The translations under genes and the position numbers were made by a program. A stretch of DNA of 16,891 nucleotides. It comes from Smittium culicis (Eukaryota; Kickxellomycota; Harpellomycetes; Harpellales; Legeriomycetaceae). This document shows, piece by piece, positions 1 through 8,693 of the stretch (its first letter is position 1; the number at the start of each line of letters is the position of its first letter). The stretch lies in contig LSSN01005556.1 in NCBI GenBank assembly GCA_001970855.1, positions 1 to 16,891 on the forward strand, read 5' to 3'. The notes beneath the pieces are model-generated. The model worked only from the letters and a program-made list of their open reading frames with translations. It was not told the DNA's origin and searched no databases.

Positions 1-452
1 GTTTCTAGGCACGTGGGTATATCCCCAGTATCATACATTAGGTTGATGATTTTATGAATTAATTTTGCTAGTGAAGATGTAGGTGATGGTTCGGTCATCA
101 CCAGTTTCAATACCTCAGATGGTACACCATCAGCTCCCGGAGCCTTGTTGTTAGGTGTATCACGAAGTGCATTAGTAATATCTGACCATAGAATAGTGCT
201 ATCACACTCTGGGTAATAGTCACAGTCGCTCGAGATGAGATTCTCCCACGTCGTTGATTGGTGATTTCGCCACCGGCTGCAGCTCAGAAGTATGTGGTCG
301 ACCGTCTCAGGCACACACAAGTTGTAGCAGGGGCAAAAATTTTTGAATTTTTGGTCGACGATTTTCATGTTCGACAGGCGCTGGGCGGTCCGGAATGTGC
401 CCATACGCATTTTCCCAATGTCCTGAAGGCCTAGCTTCAGGTTCGGATACAT
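1..452 (-). CDS. Partial non-LTR (LINE-type) retrotransposon ORF, permuted
   Basis: The minus-strand frame is open from the window edge to an in-frame TAA at 501-503; the first ATG is at 450-452, giving 150 codons with no end inside the window. Residues 16-60 resemble the C-terminal zinc-binding tail of many LINE-type proteins: MRMGTFRTAQRL followed by a Cys/His cluster (C40, C42, C46, H53, C58) around CPCYNLCVPETVDH. Residues 89-109 (WSDITNALRDTPNNKAPGADG) and the following segment to DTGDIP match the beginning of a reverse transcriptase, where NNKAPGxDG is a hallmark. The tail domain therefore precedes the RT start, the reverse of the usual order, yet the frame is continuous. The sequence is clearly more GC-rich than the AT-rich DNA beside it, consistent with a fairly recent insertion. 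RT catalytic motifs would lie beyond the left edge. The element family is certain at the LINE level only. Confidence 0.8.
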   Translation of the reverse strand, partial: MYPNLKLGLQDIGKMRMGTFRTAQRLSNMKIVDQKFKNFCPCYNLCVPETVDHILLSCSRWRNHQSTTWENLISSDCDYYPECDSTILWSDITNALRDTPNNKAPGADGVPSEVLKLVMTEPSPTSSLAKLIHKIINLMYDTGDIPTCLE

Positions 453-502
453 AGCTTGAAGGTCAACCCAGTTGCCTTTTTTCCCGAGTTTAAAGATCCT
501 TT

Positions 503-837
503 ATTTTATAAAAAAAACTATAAAAAGTAAAAGTGTAAGCTATAAGAGTATGATAAAATTATGGTGACTAGATTTTCAAGGAAGAGGAGGGGATGAGATG
601 ATTGTGACTAGAACAAAAAGAAAAGAAAAGAAAAGATAAAAATTTTCTAAGGGGTTGTTATATTTGAGATTAGGTGTGTATTATTAATGCTATTATCAAG
701 ATTAAAGAAAAAAGGTATTGAGAGATTAATTTTTCTACTATGCAGAAAAGATCTAAATAAAAAAAATGATGGGAAGGATGGCGACAAATTTTATACAAGA
801 AAAGGGAGGAGGGGGGGGGGTTATGTGGGGAGATAAA
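503..837. other. AT-rich spacer, 3' flank of kinase gene
   Basis: This stretch separates the retrotransposon fragment from the kinase stop codon and holds no gene that I can see. It contains four perfect AAAAG repeats (616-635) and a purine block on the plus strand at 804-820 ending in ten consecutive G (811-820), followed by GTGGGG at 825-830. Because the kinase is transcribed from the minus strand, its 3' untranslated region would carry the C-rich complement. I could not place a convincing polyadenylation signal close to the stop. Confidence 0.6.
616..635. repeat. Simple repeat (AAAAG)4
   Basis: Four uninterrupted AAAAG units lie between the kinase gene and the retrotransposon fragment. 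The complementary pentamer occurs at 4501-4530, so both are probably ordinary slippage repeats of an AT-rich genome. Confidence 0.9.
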
Positions 838-2241
838 TTAGTGGGATGAGTTGAGGAGGAGCAAGTAGAAAGGATGTGATTTGAGCTGGGCGAGGGAAGG
901 GCGTTTGGCGGGGTCGGTGTTGAGCATGGACAAGATCATGTCTTTAGCAAGAGCTTTGTGGGAGTTTAGGTCGGATTGGGAGGAGGATGAGGATGAGGTG
1001 GCAGGGATGGAGGAAGAGTTGAGCCAGTAGTCGACGAACTTTTCGGGCATGTTCAAGAAGTAAGCGAAGTTTTTATCGGAAGGTTTAGAGATTTCCCAGG
1101 GGAATCTTCCGCTGACCATTGCGAGGTAGACGATGGCGAGGGACCAGACATCGACTTTTGTTGGGTCGTATGGGGAAGGGGCAAAGACTTCAGGGCCGAT
1201 GTAAGGGTCGGAACCGCAGAGGCCCGAAACGAGGTGGTTTGAGTTGAGGTCAACTGCGCAACCAAAGTCGGCGATTTTGACGTTGAGGTTAGCGTCGAGA
1301 CAGATATTGTCGAGCTTGATGTCGCGGTGGGCGATTTTCTGGGTGGTGTGCAAGAAATCAACGGTGTTGATGAGCTGCACGAAGATGCTGTTGAAGAGGT
1401 TTGGCGAAGGCATGGCAGCTTGAGAGGCTGGGTCGGCTAGATTGTCTTGGAGTTCCATGACGAGGCTGAACAAGTCGCGGTCGCAGTACTCCATGACTAG
1501 ATGGACGTTGTTTTTAGCGTCTGAAGGGGAAGATTCTATGTAACAAGCAAGGGCTTTGACGACATTAGGGTGGTCGATTTTGCTGTTGATGAGGATTTCA
1601 TTTGCGGTTCTTGAATCAATGATATTGTCTGTGGGCGAAGATTTATGAGCTGAGGGTAATTTGAAGGTCTTGATGGCGTATTTATGGCCACTTTGGTCGA
1701 TGTGTAGGTTGACGGAGCCGTCAGCGCCCGAGCCGAGGAGCTTGGCGGAGGGGCCGAACCTGCTGAGTAAGCGAGCGGAAGAGGTTTTCTGAACAATGCT
1801 GTAAAGCAGGTCAACAGTGGACGAAGGTTTAGATGGATTGTAGATATTGCTATCATCATTGACAACAGAGATAGCGGAGTTGGCGGTTTTGGTAGTTGCG
1901 GCAGAGGAGAATATTGGCTCTTTGTAAGAAGAAGTGGCATTGCTGTTCTTGCGAGAGTGAGCAGCTGAGCCAGGGTATTTTCTGGATGAGGTTGGGGGAG
2001 CAAGAGGTAGAGCAGAGGCAATGGCAGCAGTTGTTCTCTTTCTGGAGTATTTGGCCTCAGTTTGCAAGCCCTTCTTTTTGCATTTTTTTGGCAAGAAGTC
2101 AGACTTGAATATAGTTCGCATCGAATTCAAGGCTTTTTGGAGGTAGAAGTCAGTATGCGAGCGCTTGTCATCGTATAGGGTGACAGTTGGCGAGACATGG
2201 TTTGAGTTGTTATTGTATGAGAATAATCTGTTGATCTTCAT
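838..2241 (-). CDS. Npr1/Hal4-Hal5-like serine/threonine protein kinase
   Basis: This intronless 467-codon gene encodes a complete kinase domain behind a Ser-rich, basic N-terminal region of about 160 residues. Visible landmarks are the glycine loop LGSGADGSV (169-177), the ATP-anchoring Lys in YAIKTF (K191), the alpha-C Glu in NEILI (E215), the hinge MEYCDRDL (250-257), the catalytic loop HRDIKLDN (305-312, D307), DFG (325-327), GSDPYIGPE (343-351, with GPE in place of APE), DVW (364-366) and the subdomain XI Arg (R447). GSDPYIGPE followed by YDP..VDVWS and RFPW (379-382) is typical of the fungus-specific Npr1/Hal5/Sat4(Hal4)/Hrk1 group, which regulates plasma-membrane nutrient and ion transporters. 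All catalytic residues are present, so an active kinase is expected. A Lys-rich patch at 52-57 could be a targeting signal, and residues 409-425 are Ser-rich and probably disordered. The start is supported by an A-rich leader of twelve A before the ATG. I cannot choose among the paralogues, so no symbol is given. Confidence 0.93.
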   Translation of the reverse strand: MKINRLFSYNNNSNHVSPTVTLYDDKRSHTDFYLQKALNSMRTIFKSDFLPKKCKKKGLQTEAKYSRKRTTAAIASALPLAPPTSSRKYPGSAAHSRKNSNATSSYKEPIFSSAATTKTANSAISVVNDDSNIYNPSKPSSTVDLLYSIVQKTSSARLLSRFGPSAKLLGSGADGSVNLHIDQSGHKYAIKTFKLPSAHKSSPTDNIIDSRTANEILINSKIDHPNVVKALACYIESSPSDAKNNVHLVMEYCDRDLFSLVMELQDNLADPASQAAMPSPNLFNSIFVQLINTVDFLHTTQKIAHRDIKLDNICLDANLNVKIADFGCAVDLNSNHLVSGLCGSDPYIGPEVFAPSPYDPTKVDVWSLAIVYLAMVSGRFPWEISKPSDKNFAYFLNMPEKFVDYWLNSSSIPATSSSSSSQSDLNSHKALAKDMILSMLNTDPAKRPSLAQLKSHPFYLLLLNSSH

Positions 2242-2450
2242 TTTTTTTTTTTAACAAATAAATGTGCGAAAGTATGTACGAAAGAAATATAAGTAATATT
2301 GACAAATGGGTTAGTTATAAAAGAGAAAAGAAATGTAGAGAGTACTAAGGAAGAATTAATGGTATTAATATAGCTTGTAAGAGGGGTAAATGTATATATG
2401 AAAGTATAAACAATTAGTAAATTCAGCACATGATAATCGGAAATGAAGAA
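2242..2450 (-). promoter_or_regulatory. Kinase 5' flank with candidate upstream ORF
   Basis: Read on the minus strand, this is the immediate upstream region of the kinase gene. It ends in twelve A directly before the ATG and contains a pyrimidine-rich stretch around 2315-2345 and TATA-like AT stretches around 2390-2400. A 63-codon reading frame starts at 2429 and stops at 2238-2240, so its TGA overlaps the kinase ATG as ATGA. If transcripts start upstream of 2429, this frame would be an upstream ORF able to dampen kinase translation. The transcription start cannot be read from sequence, and a frame of this length is not rare in such AT-rich DNA. Confidence 0.4.
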
Positions 2451-2741
2451 AGCGAGCAGGATGTATCCTTTTATACTTTAAAGATCCATTTTAAAAAAAT
2501 AATTTCTTATAGTTTGTTAATGATTCCTTGGTATAAATCAAAAAAACGGGACAAAATAAAAAGCTCAAAATGGATATTTTTTGGGGAGAGGATGAGGATG
2601 AGGGAGATTTAATTCAGCCTTAGTAATATGGGACAATGATTAATAAGAAAATGTTATTGCGCAGTTAAGTGAGTAATTTCTAATTGCTTAGAAAAAAGGT
2701 ATTGTTCAAATTTCGCTAATAATGCTAAATAAACAAATATA

Positions 2742-2758
2742 TAAATAAATAAATAAGT
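2742..2758. repeat. Simple repeat (TAAA)n
   Basis: A short run of about four AAAT-type units follows ACAAATAT and decays into TAAGTAAGCAAAT, as expected for an eroding microsatellite. Confidence 0.8.
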
Positions 2759-3371
2759 AAGCAAATATAGAGCTTCTGTGATATTGTTTCTAAAAATGGG
2801 AATAAAAACGATATCTCAGCCAATATGAATGATTTGTAATGCAAATAATTTTTTATTTTGAGCTTAATCCGATATTTTTCAAACTAGTGGATTCTATTGA
2901 TAGAGGGGATGGATGATCTGATTCGCTACAAATACGGCAATTACAAGAGTGTTAGATGCAGAGAGATTAGGGCCAAAAGGGGTTTCCTTGGACATAATTT
3001 TATTCTTCTCGAATTGTGTTGAGCGCAATTTCAGCAGTTTAAGAGCCAAGAATTAGTCATTATGAGATCCGTTTACAGCTTGATTACAAATGGGCTATTA
3101 TTGGTCTTATTTGCCGCCTGGGCATTCAAATTACTAATCTGCAAATCGGATTCAGTAACCTTTTCGCTTTTAGTTTGAATTCCTGTGATAGCTTTCGCAC
3201 AAATAGATAAAGAGTAAAAAAAAAAGACATGGAGATTATTGGCGCTTTTTGATACGGGTAGGCTTTATGCTTATAAAGATCCTAAGTGGTTTCTTCCACG
3301 CCTTTTCATATTCGCCCTCACTCTCTCCGCACCCATCCAATCAGTAATTAGCATTGCCACATAAAGTAGGC

Positions 3372-3423
3372 AATTAAGCCAACTTGTCAACTTGCTAGAG
3401 CGTGTATTTTAGTTGGCTTAATT
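3372..3423. repeat. Perfect 13-bp inverted repeat (hairpin)
   Basis: AATTAAGCCAACT at 3372-3384 is exactly complementary to AGTTGGCTTAATT at 3411-3423, with a 26-bp loop. Each arm includes TTAA followed inward by GCCAACT. It could be a cruciform, part of a transcript hairpin, or the collapsed ends of a tiny TTAA-targeting element. Confidence 0.8.
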
Positions 3424-3446
3424 TTCCTGGGCCAAGACCTTGCTTG

Positions 3447-3468
3447 TTTTTTTTTTTTTTTTTTTTTT
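3447..3468. repeat. Homopolymer tract T22
   Basis: Twenty-two consecutive T on the plus strand make this the longest homopolymer in the window. It may be a nucleosome-depleting poly(dA:dT) tract or the remnant of a poly(A) tail from a retrotransposed sequence; nothing beside it identifies a source. Confidence 0.9.
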
Positions 3469-4500
3469 CCATCCTTTCTTTTCCAAGGGGGATAATTTTT
3501 TTATTTGTAAGGCCAAGAAATCATTTTTAAGCATTTATTTGTGTCGAGCAATTCAGCGCATCTCTATTGGCTTTTGCTCATCTAATCACATTTTTTGCCA
3601 CTGTGTAAAATATAGTGTAAATTAAACTCTTGCATATTAATTAATTTACCAACAGAGAATGTGAAAATGCTAGTACATTAATTATGCTGCATATTGCCAA
3701 GTCAGCTGGAAAAACAGAGAATTATTAGCAATAATATAAACCATCTTGTGTGAACAAAATGTTTTTCTTTACCCTACTTTACATTCGAATCCTCAGTGTC
3801 TAACATCCGACCCGCTTTTTTTGACATTCTATTAGATTACTTATACACCCAGTGCTATTTTCTAAACTATTGCACATCAAGGCTCGGTTATTGTGAAATT
3901 GTATCGATGTTGATAATGGCTCTTTGAACAATCTAGCTATATCAATTTATTTCCCCTCCGTATTTATCTAGATCAGCAGGGGTGGATGAGGGCGAAGAAT
4001 TAAGCTTTTCCGCCTAAAGTAATTTTTAGAACACTGATTTTAGGGATACTTTATTCAGCTACCCGTCATTCCCCCTCGCATTAAGCAAGGTTTGAGGTTA
4101 GTGAATAACTACATTTTTTTCGTAAATACCGAACCTTGATTTATTTTTGTTAGATTTCCGAAATTAGATTTGGGCGCATTAAAAGTCTCAACTGCGTAAC
4201 CTTTTTTTGCTTGACAATTTCTCTTCATCTACAGAAAAAAAAAGAGAATATACCCTTTATAGTATGGGAATCAGGCTTTTTTTTTCTCTTGTATTAGATC
4301 AGATAGTTTTATAATTTATAAGCTGCGGACTACTTTCTAATAAGGCCATAGGGCTTTTAATGCTTCCGCTTAATAATTAGCGGATACACTAGTAATCCTA
4401 TCATCGATCAAAGTTAATCCCACTGCGAAATTATCTTTTTTCAATTGGCTATTCTGAAATTGCCCATTAAATTACCGTAAATTTCATATTATTGCTTACA

Positions 4501-4530
4501 TTTCTTTTCTTTTCTTTTCTTTTCTTTTTT
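4501..4530. repeat. Simple repeat (TTTTC)n
   Basis: Four complete TTTTC units follow a partial TTTC unit and end in six T. It lies about 45 bp before the 10-bp minisatellite at 4573. Confidence 0.9.
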
Positions 4531-4572
4531 GCAATTTCATCATCTTTGTCTTTAATTCGCTAGTATTTATCC

Positions 4573-4621
4573 TTATCTTTTTTTATCTTTTTTTATCTTT
4601 TTTTATCTTTTTTTATCTTTT
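4573..4621. repeat. 10-bp minisatellite, five copies of TTATCTTTTT
   Basis: TTATCTTT recurs at 4573, 4583, 4593, 4603 and 4613, exactly every 10 bp. The flank decays into TCTTCC. The unit is low-complexity and T-rich; the period is close to one helical turn, but copy number alone is explained by slippage. Confidence 0.92.
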
Positions 4622-5625
4622 CTTCCTTTGTATTGATTCGCTGAAAATTGGCGCTATGTTTTTTTATACTAAGGGGTGGGATTACCGCTGGTCAACTGTA
4701 GTTTTCTTTTCTTTTTTTTTTTTTCTATTATTAGTACACAGATATTTCCATTTTTTTCGACACTTCAAGAAAGTTAGGCTTTTTTTAAGCTATAATGCAT
4801 GCTGCGCTCTAAAACCTGCTCATTGGCTTTGCTGCGACTGAGGGAAGATCCGATCGATACTGTTTGGTTTTCCCATTTACTCTTTTTCATTTTTTTCCTG
4901 CTCATAACTGAATAACCCGTTATCCACACAGTATCTTCCAATAAAAAAAAAATATGTTGATATACTTGCTCAAACAAATATACTAATTTATTTCCCACCA
5001 GCTCGCATTTTCGATCCCTTCTCCTCATCTTTTAATCCCCCTCCCGGTAGTATACTCAAGCTATTGAGTCGTGCCTCGCACCACACCTGCTCACACTGAA
5101 AATTAGTAGCAAATTCTTTCCTCACGATGGTTTCAACTGATTAGTGACTAATTAGATTTTCGATTTGAATGGCCATTATTCATTGGCTGGACACTCAATT
5201 GGAGCTCACTGAAGATTAGCCAATACTCTTCGTTTTTTATCTGAAACGTTATCCATCTTGATATCTAAATTTATCAAAAAAAAATAAAAGCTAGTAAAAA
5301 TAACAACGATGTAAATCTTTGAAAGCCCTGGTATTACTCGAAACCCCGGGCTTTACCCAATCATCTTATCACGTTTATCATTCCCCCCTCCCCAATCCAT
5401 TTCCGCATACTCTCATTTATTCAAAAAAACTGTCCTTATCTTGATTGATCTACTGATAAGGATGTATTGTCAATAGTTTATCCTAAAACAAAAAAAAGAA
5501 AGATATTTGGAAGCTTCTAACCCTACTCTCTGCCTTTAAAATCTATACAATCAACTGATCATCTAAAAAATATTCAGTTTCTCTTACGTCTAATATTCCA
5601 CCTCCTTCCTAAGGCCATCTTCTCA

Positions 5626-6027
5626 ATGCTTACTAAAATAAAATATTGCCATCTATATAATCCTGTTGCTTATCTTAATATTAGCTCATTACAAGCACTG
5701 CCTAGAAAAGCGTATTCCTCATTTAAAAGCACGCTTTCAGAGAAAATGAAAAGCCCTCTAAACTGGCCAATTTTTGCTCTAGAACCCGATGGAATTTTCC
5801 CATACCAAAAAAACCAAAATAAAACGAAAATTAGCATTCCTTGTAATTATATGCTTCAATTTACACAACTATTCATCCAAAATTGCGCATTTTTCTCGCC
5901 TTATTCCTTTTCTCCCTCCTCCTCTCCTCCCAACAAGTTCTCCATTGGCTACTTGATTTTATTCCTCCTTTTTTTTTATGCATCCAATAACTATCGCCCA
6001 AATTGTGTACAGGGAATTACAAAATGA
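5626..6027 (+). CDS. Doubtful hypothetical ORF, 133 codons
   Basis: I do not recognise this protein. The frame is ATG to TGA, with a Lys/Ser-rich first half, a Ser/Pro-rich stretch (91-102) and a short hydrophobic segment at 107-119 that is too short to be a convincing membrane helix. It lies in DNA whose plus strand is C-rich and G-poor, which lowers the frequency of TAG and TGA and favours chance open frames here. A pyrimidine-rich stretch precedes it, as in some fungal promoters. No neighbour suggests a function. A chance ORF is the more likely explanation. Confidence 0.2.
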   Translation: MLTKIKYCHLYNPVAYLNISSLQALPRKAYSSFKSTLSEKMKSPLNWPIFALEPDGIFPYQKNQNKTKISIPCNYMLQFTQLFIQNCAFFSPYSFSPSSSPPNKFSIGYLILFLLFFYASNNYRPNCVQGITK

Positions 6028-8676
6028 AAAATAATTACACAGGTTTGATTTGTAATACTATTTCTGTTTCCTTTTTTTTTTTATCAAAGTAGTTGGCTGA
6101 AGAAGTTAAACTATCGAACAGTTTCTGCATTTGCGTATTTTTTGCTGAAACTGTAAATTAGCTGAAAATGAAAACAAAGACCAAAAAGTAGATTTGATAT
6201 CTCTATTTATTTTAGCTAGTAAGAAACTCTGCCCAACTCGCCCCCATTAGATTTATTTATTTATTTATTTATTTTTTTCAATTACCTTCCTTCTGGAAAA
6301 AAAAAATTTTCACTTAAAAAATCTACCCATTTTATAAATATATGAAACTAAGTATCTTTTTAACGGCCAAATATGGAAATCGAATATCTAAATTTAGCAT
6401 TATGTTTTTTTTATTATTAACATTATGCAATTTCAATGCTACAAATCCTTCCCTTTTTTTAAAATATAATAAAGAGATACTATTAACGCCCGTATAATGG
6501 ACTTGGCTTTTATTTTTTTAGTTAAAAGTAGTGTTCTAAATAACTTGTTTATACCCACATATTCTGACGCTCTCACCCAAAACTTTAAACAGGTAAATCC
6601 TCCCAAAAAAAATAAAAAACCTTATTCATCAGGTCAATCAAATCCCCACTTTGATTTTCACATTAAAATCAGTTAGTGTCCAAGTAATAAGTTATAAAGG
6701 AAACCCTCCCCCTATAAAAAGTATTCTCAATCTATAATAATTACAATATGTATTTATTTGTTAGATCGTGAGTATACCCTCAATACCAATTACTGCACCT
6801 CCCCCACCCCAATCCCTTATTTCATTTGCTAAAAGCTTTGAACTCCCACTCAATGCATCGATAGCCGTCCCTTTTTTTTTATACTTTATTATTTCAATTT
6901 GATATCTTTTTTCTCTATCAAAACACATGAACTTGTTATTAGCTTATTACAACCACTCTTTCCTGATCGATCTTTGTAAAAATAAAAATTATTGATCCGT
7001 TTTTGATTTAAAATCAAGCATCTTATTTGCTACCTCTATATAATAAACCTTACATTTTTTTCAAAACTCGGAATTAATTTTTTTTTCTCTACACGGTTAG
7101 CTACATTTGGTAGACCAGAAACAAGCCTACCGTCCTTGAAAACGGATAAATATCGTGTATACCCTCCACATCATTCTCAAACTATTTAGTAAATGTATAC
7201 AAGAACTTTAATGACTGACATTGTATCAAAATTAAACATATTACCGACACTGTACTGATACTAAAAAATAATGCTAAAAACGCTGATTTATCACTTATCT
7301 TACCCTTTAAATCTTTTTATCATTTAATAAATAAAAATCATAATTCAATAATATGCATTATATAGAAAATAAATTATTATGTAAACCAAAGTCTATCTTA
7401 AAAACTTCGCTTTTCGTTTTTAAGCTTCATACATGCCATTTATCCATAGTTAAGAATATCCATTTCCCGATTCAGCTCAAATGAAAATTTTTTTTAAAAA
7501 AAAAAGGCATCTTCAGCCTAAACAAGTTCACAAGTTTACGTTATAGACTCTTTTTATAATGTACTAAATCGGAAACAACCTCTCTTTTTTTTTTCACAAG
7601 CTAATTCTCTTTATAAAATCCGATTTTTTTTCGATTTGCTAATTTTTGATATAGAATACTATGCACCTCCACCATTCTCGCCCTGCCCCCCTCATCACCC
7701 AATAAAAAATAATACTTCAAGATAACTCGGAACTAACTGATATTTGCTTAAGCCCGGTTGGTTATTTTTCCCAGATCAGATATAGCTTACCTGCCCTCAA
7801 ACAAGTTTTTTTTTTATTTTTTTTATTTTTTTTTTACTAAATTGGACCGCTCGCTAAAAAAAATAATAAAAATATAAACGAGTATCGCCCACTCAAACAG
7901 GTCTCGTATACTGAATGACTATTCTTGGAATTTGTGCGAAAATTTGATTGATTTTTGCTTCGTTTTTGGGTTATGAATATCCCCCCCTTATCTTCCCCCA
8001 CATTTCTGCTTGCTTTTTTTGGTTATATCCACATCAAATCGCGACACATTGACCAAAAAATTGATAAAATAAAACGTGGGAAAAAATTTTTTTTTTAAAA
8101 AAAGCGGATTTTATTAAATTTTTACAACGGCTAGTTATACTTTTTTTAAAAAATAATGTTATAAACTATAATATAAATTACTATTTTCTGATCAATGAAA
8201 ATAATTGCGATATATTTATATACCTCGAAAATAATCAAAGAGAATCAAATTCATCAAATATTCTCATGTTTGATTATGATTTTAATGATTGCCATTATTT
8301 GATAACTTTAAACAGAAATATCAATTCACCATTGCCAAGGAAATATAGACTAAACTTGCTTGATAATTTTATATAATAACTTTTATGCAAACATTTAAAA
8401 TTATTATAATACTAACCTGTTTCAATAGAATTAAATAATACAGATACAACGGCTTAAAACAAAAAATTCTCTCAAATACACCATTTGTTACAAACATAAA
8501 AAAAAATGATGATAAGTAACTGAAACGAACTCGATTATCTAAATCTAGTTAACCACCGCATATTATTCAACGTGCTAATACATATGCCTTCATATTTAAC
8601 ATTTATAATATACTATATTCACCCACATATGCTGAAATCATTTAGGAATAAATTTTAAAAAAAAAGTTTATCGAAT
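6028..8676. other. AT-rich non-coding region
   Basis: No coding sequence or structured RNA gene could be supported. It contains six ATTT units (6251-6274), T-tracts interrupted by single A (about 7806-7836), alternating A and T blocks near 7480-7505 and 8080-8102, and a 9-bp perfect hairpin CTTAAAAAC/GTTTTTAAG (7397-7405 with 7416-7424). C-rich blocks on the plus strand recur near 6706, 6801, 7662-7700 and 7980-8000. One of them runs directly into TATAAAAAG (about 6711-6722), a promoter-like arrangement with no recognisable gene after it. Confidence 0.55.
6251..6278. repeat. Simple repeat (ATTT)6
   Basis: Six ATTT units end in a short T run. It is an ordinary microsatellite in AT-rich non-coding DNA. 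Confidence 0.9.
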
Positions 8677-8693
8677 TTAACCCTTTCAGGGGC
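8677..8693 (+). repeat. Left TTAA plus terminal inverted repeat
   Basis: TTAA then CCCTTTCAGGGGC. The following GGTCATTTTTGTCC is not matched at the right end, so the inverted repeat is only 13 bp. Confidence 0.75.

Larger units (their letters stand above)
2451..5625. other. Long AT-rich non-coding region
   Basis: I find no gene here. Open frames of about 60-84 codons around 3440-3625, 4656-4841 and 4774-5028 are made largely of Phe/Lys runs from T and A tracts and have no recognisable motif. The region contains simple repeats (2742-2758, 3447-3468, 4501-4530, 4573-4621), a perfect 13-bp inverted repeat (3372-3423) and several C-rich blocks on the plus strand, for example around 3952, 4070 and 5036. 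A 7-bp inverted pair AAAGCCC/GGGCTTT lies at 5322-5328 and 5348-5354. No tRNA, rRNA or spliceosomal RNA signature was seen. Confidence 0.6.

Noticed and set aside
500..505. AATAAA polyadenylation signal for the kinase on the minus strand
   Set aside because: It lies more than 330 bp past the stop codon, next to the retrotransposon fragment; the hexamer is expected by chance in this composition.
1053..2108. Open frames inside the kinase gene in other frames or on the opposite strand (1053-1361, 1536-2021, 1896-2108)
   Set aside because: They overlap the kinase coding sequence completely, have biased composition expected of shadow frames, and carry no recognisable motif.
3770..3810. tRNA T-loop-like ATTCGAATCC
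   Set aside because: The flanking bases cannot form the T-stem, and no matching D-arm or acceptor stem is present.
4501..4622. CRISPR-like array
   Set aside because: The repeats are contiguous low-complexity 5- and 10-bp units without spacers, and the genome context is eukaryotic.
3440..5028. Short frames at 3440-3625, 4656-4841 and 4774-5028
   Set aside because: Their products are dominated by Phe or Lys runs encoded by T and A tracts; no domain, signal or conserved spacing supports a gene.
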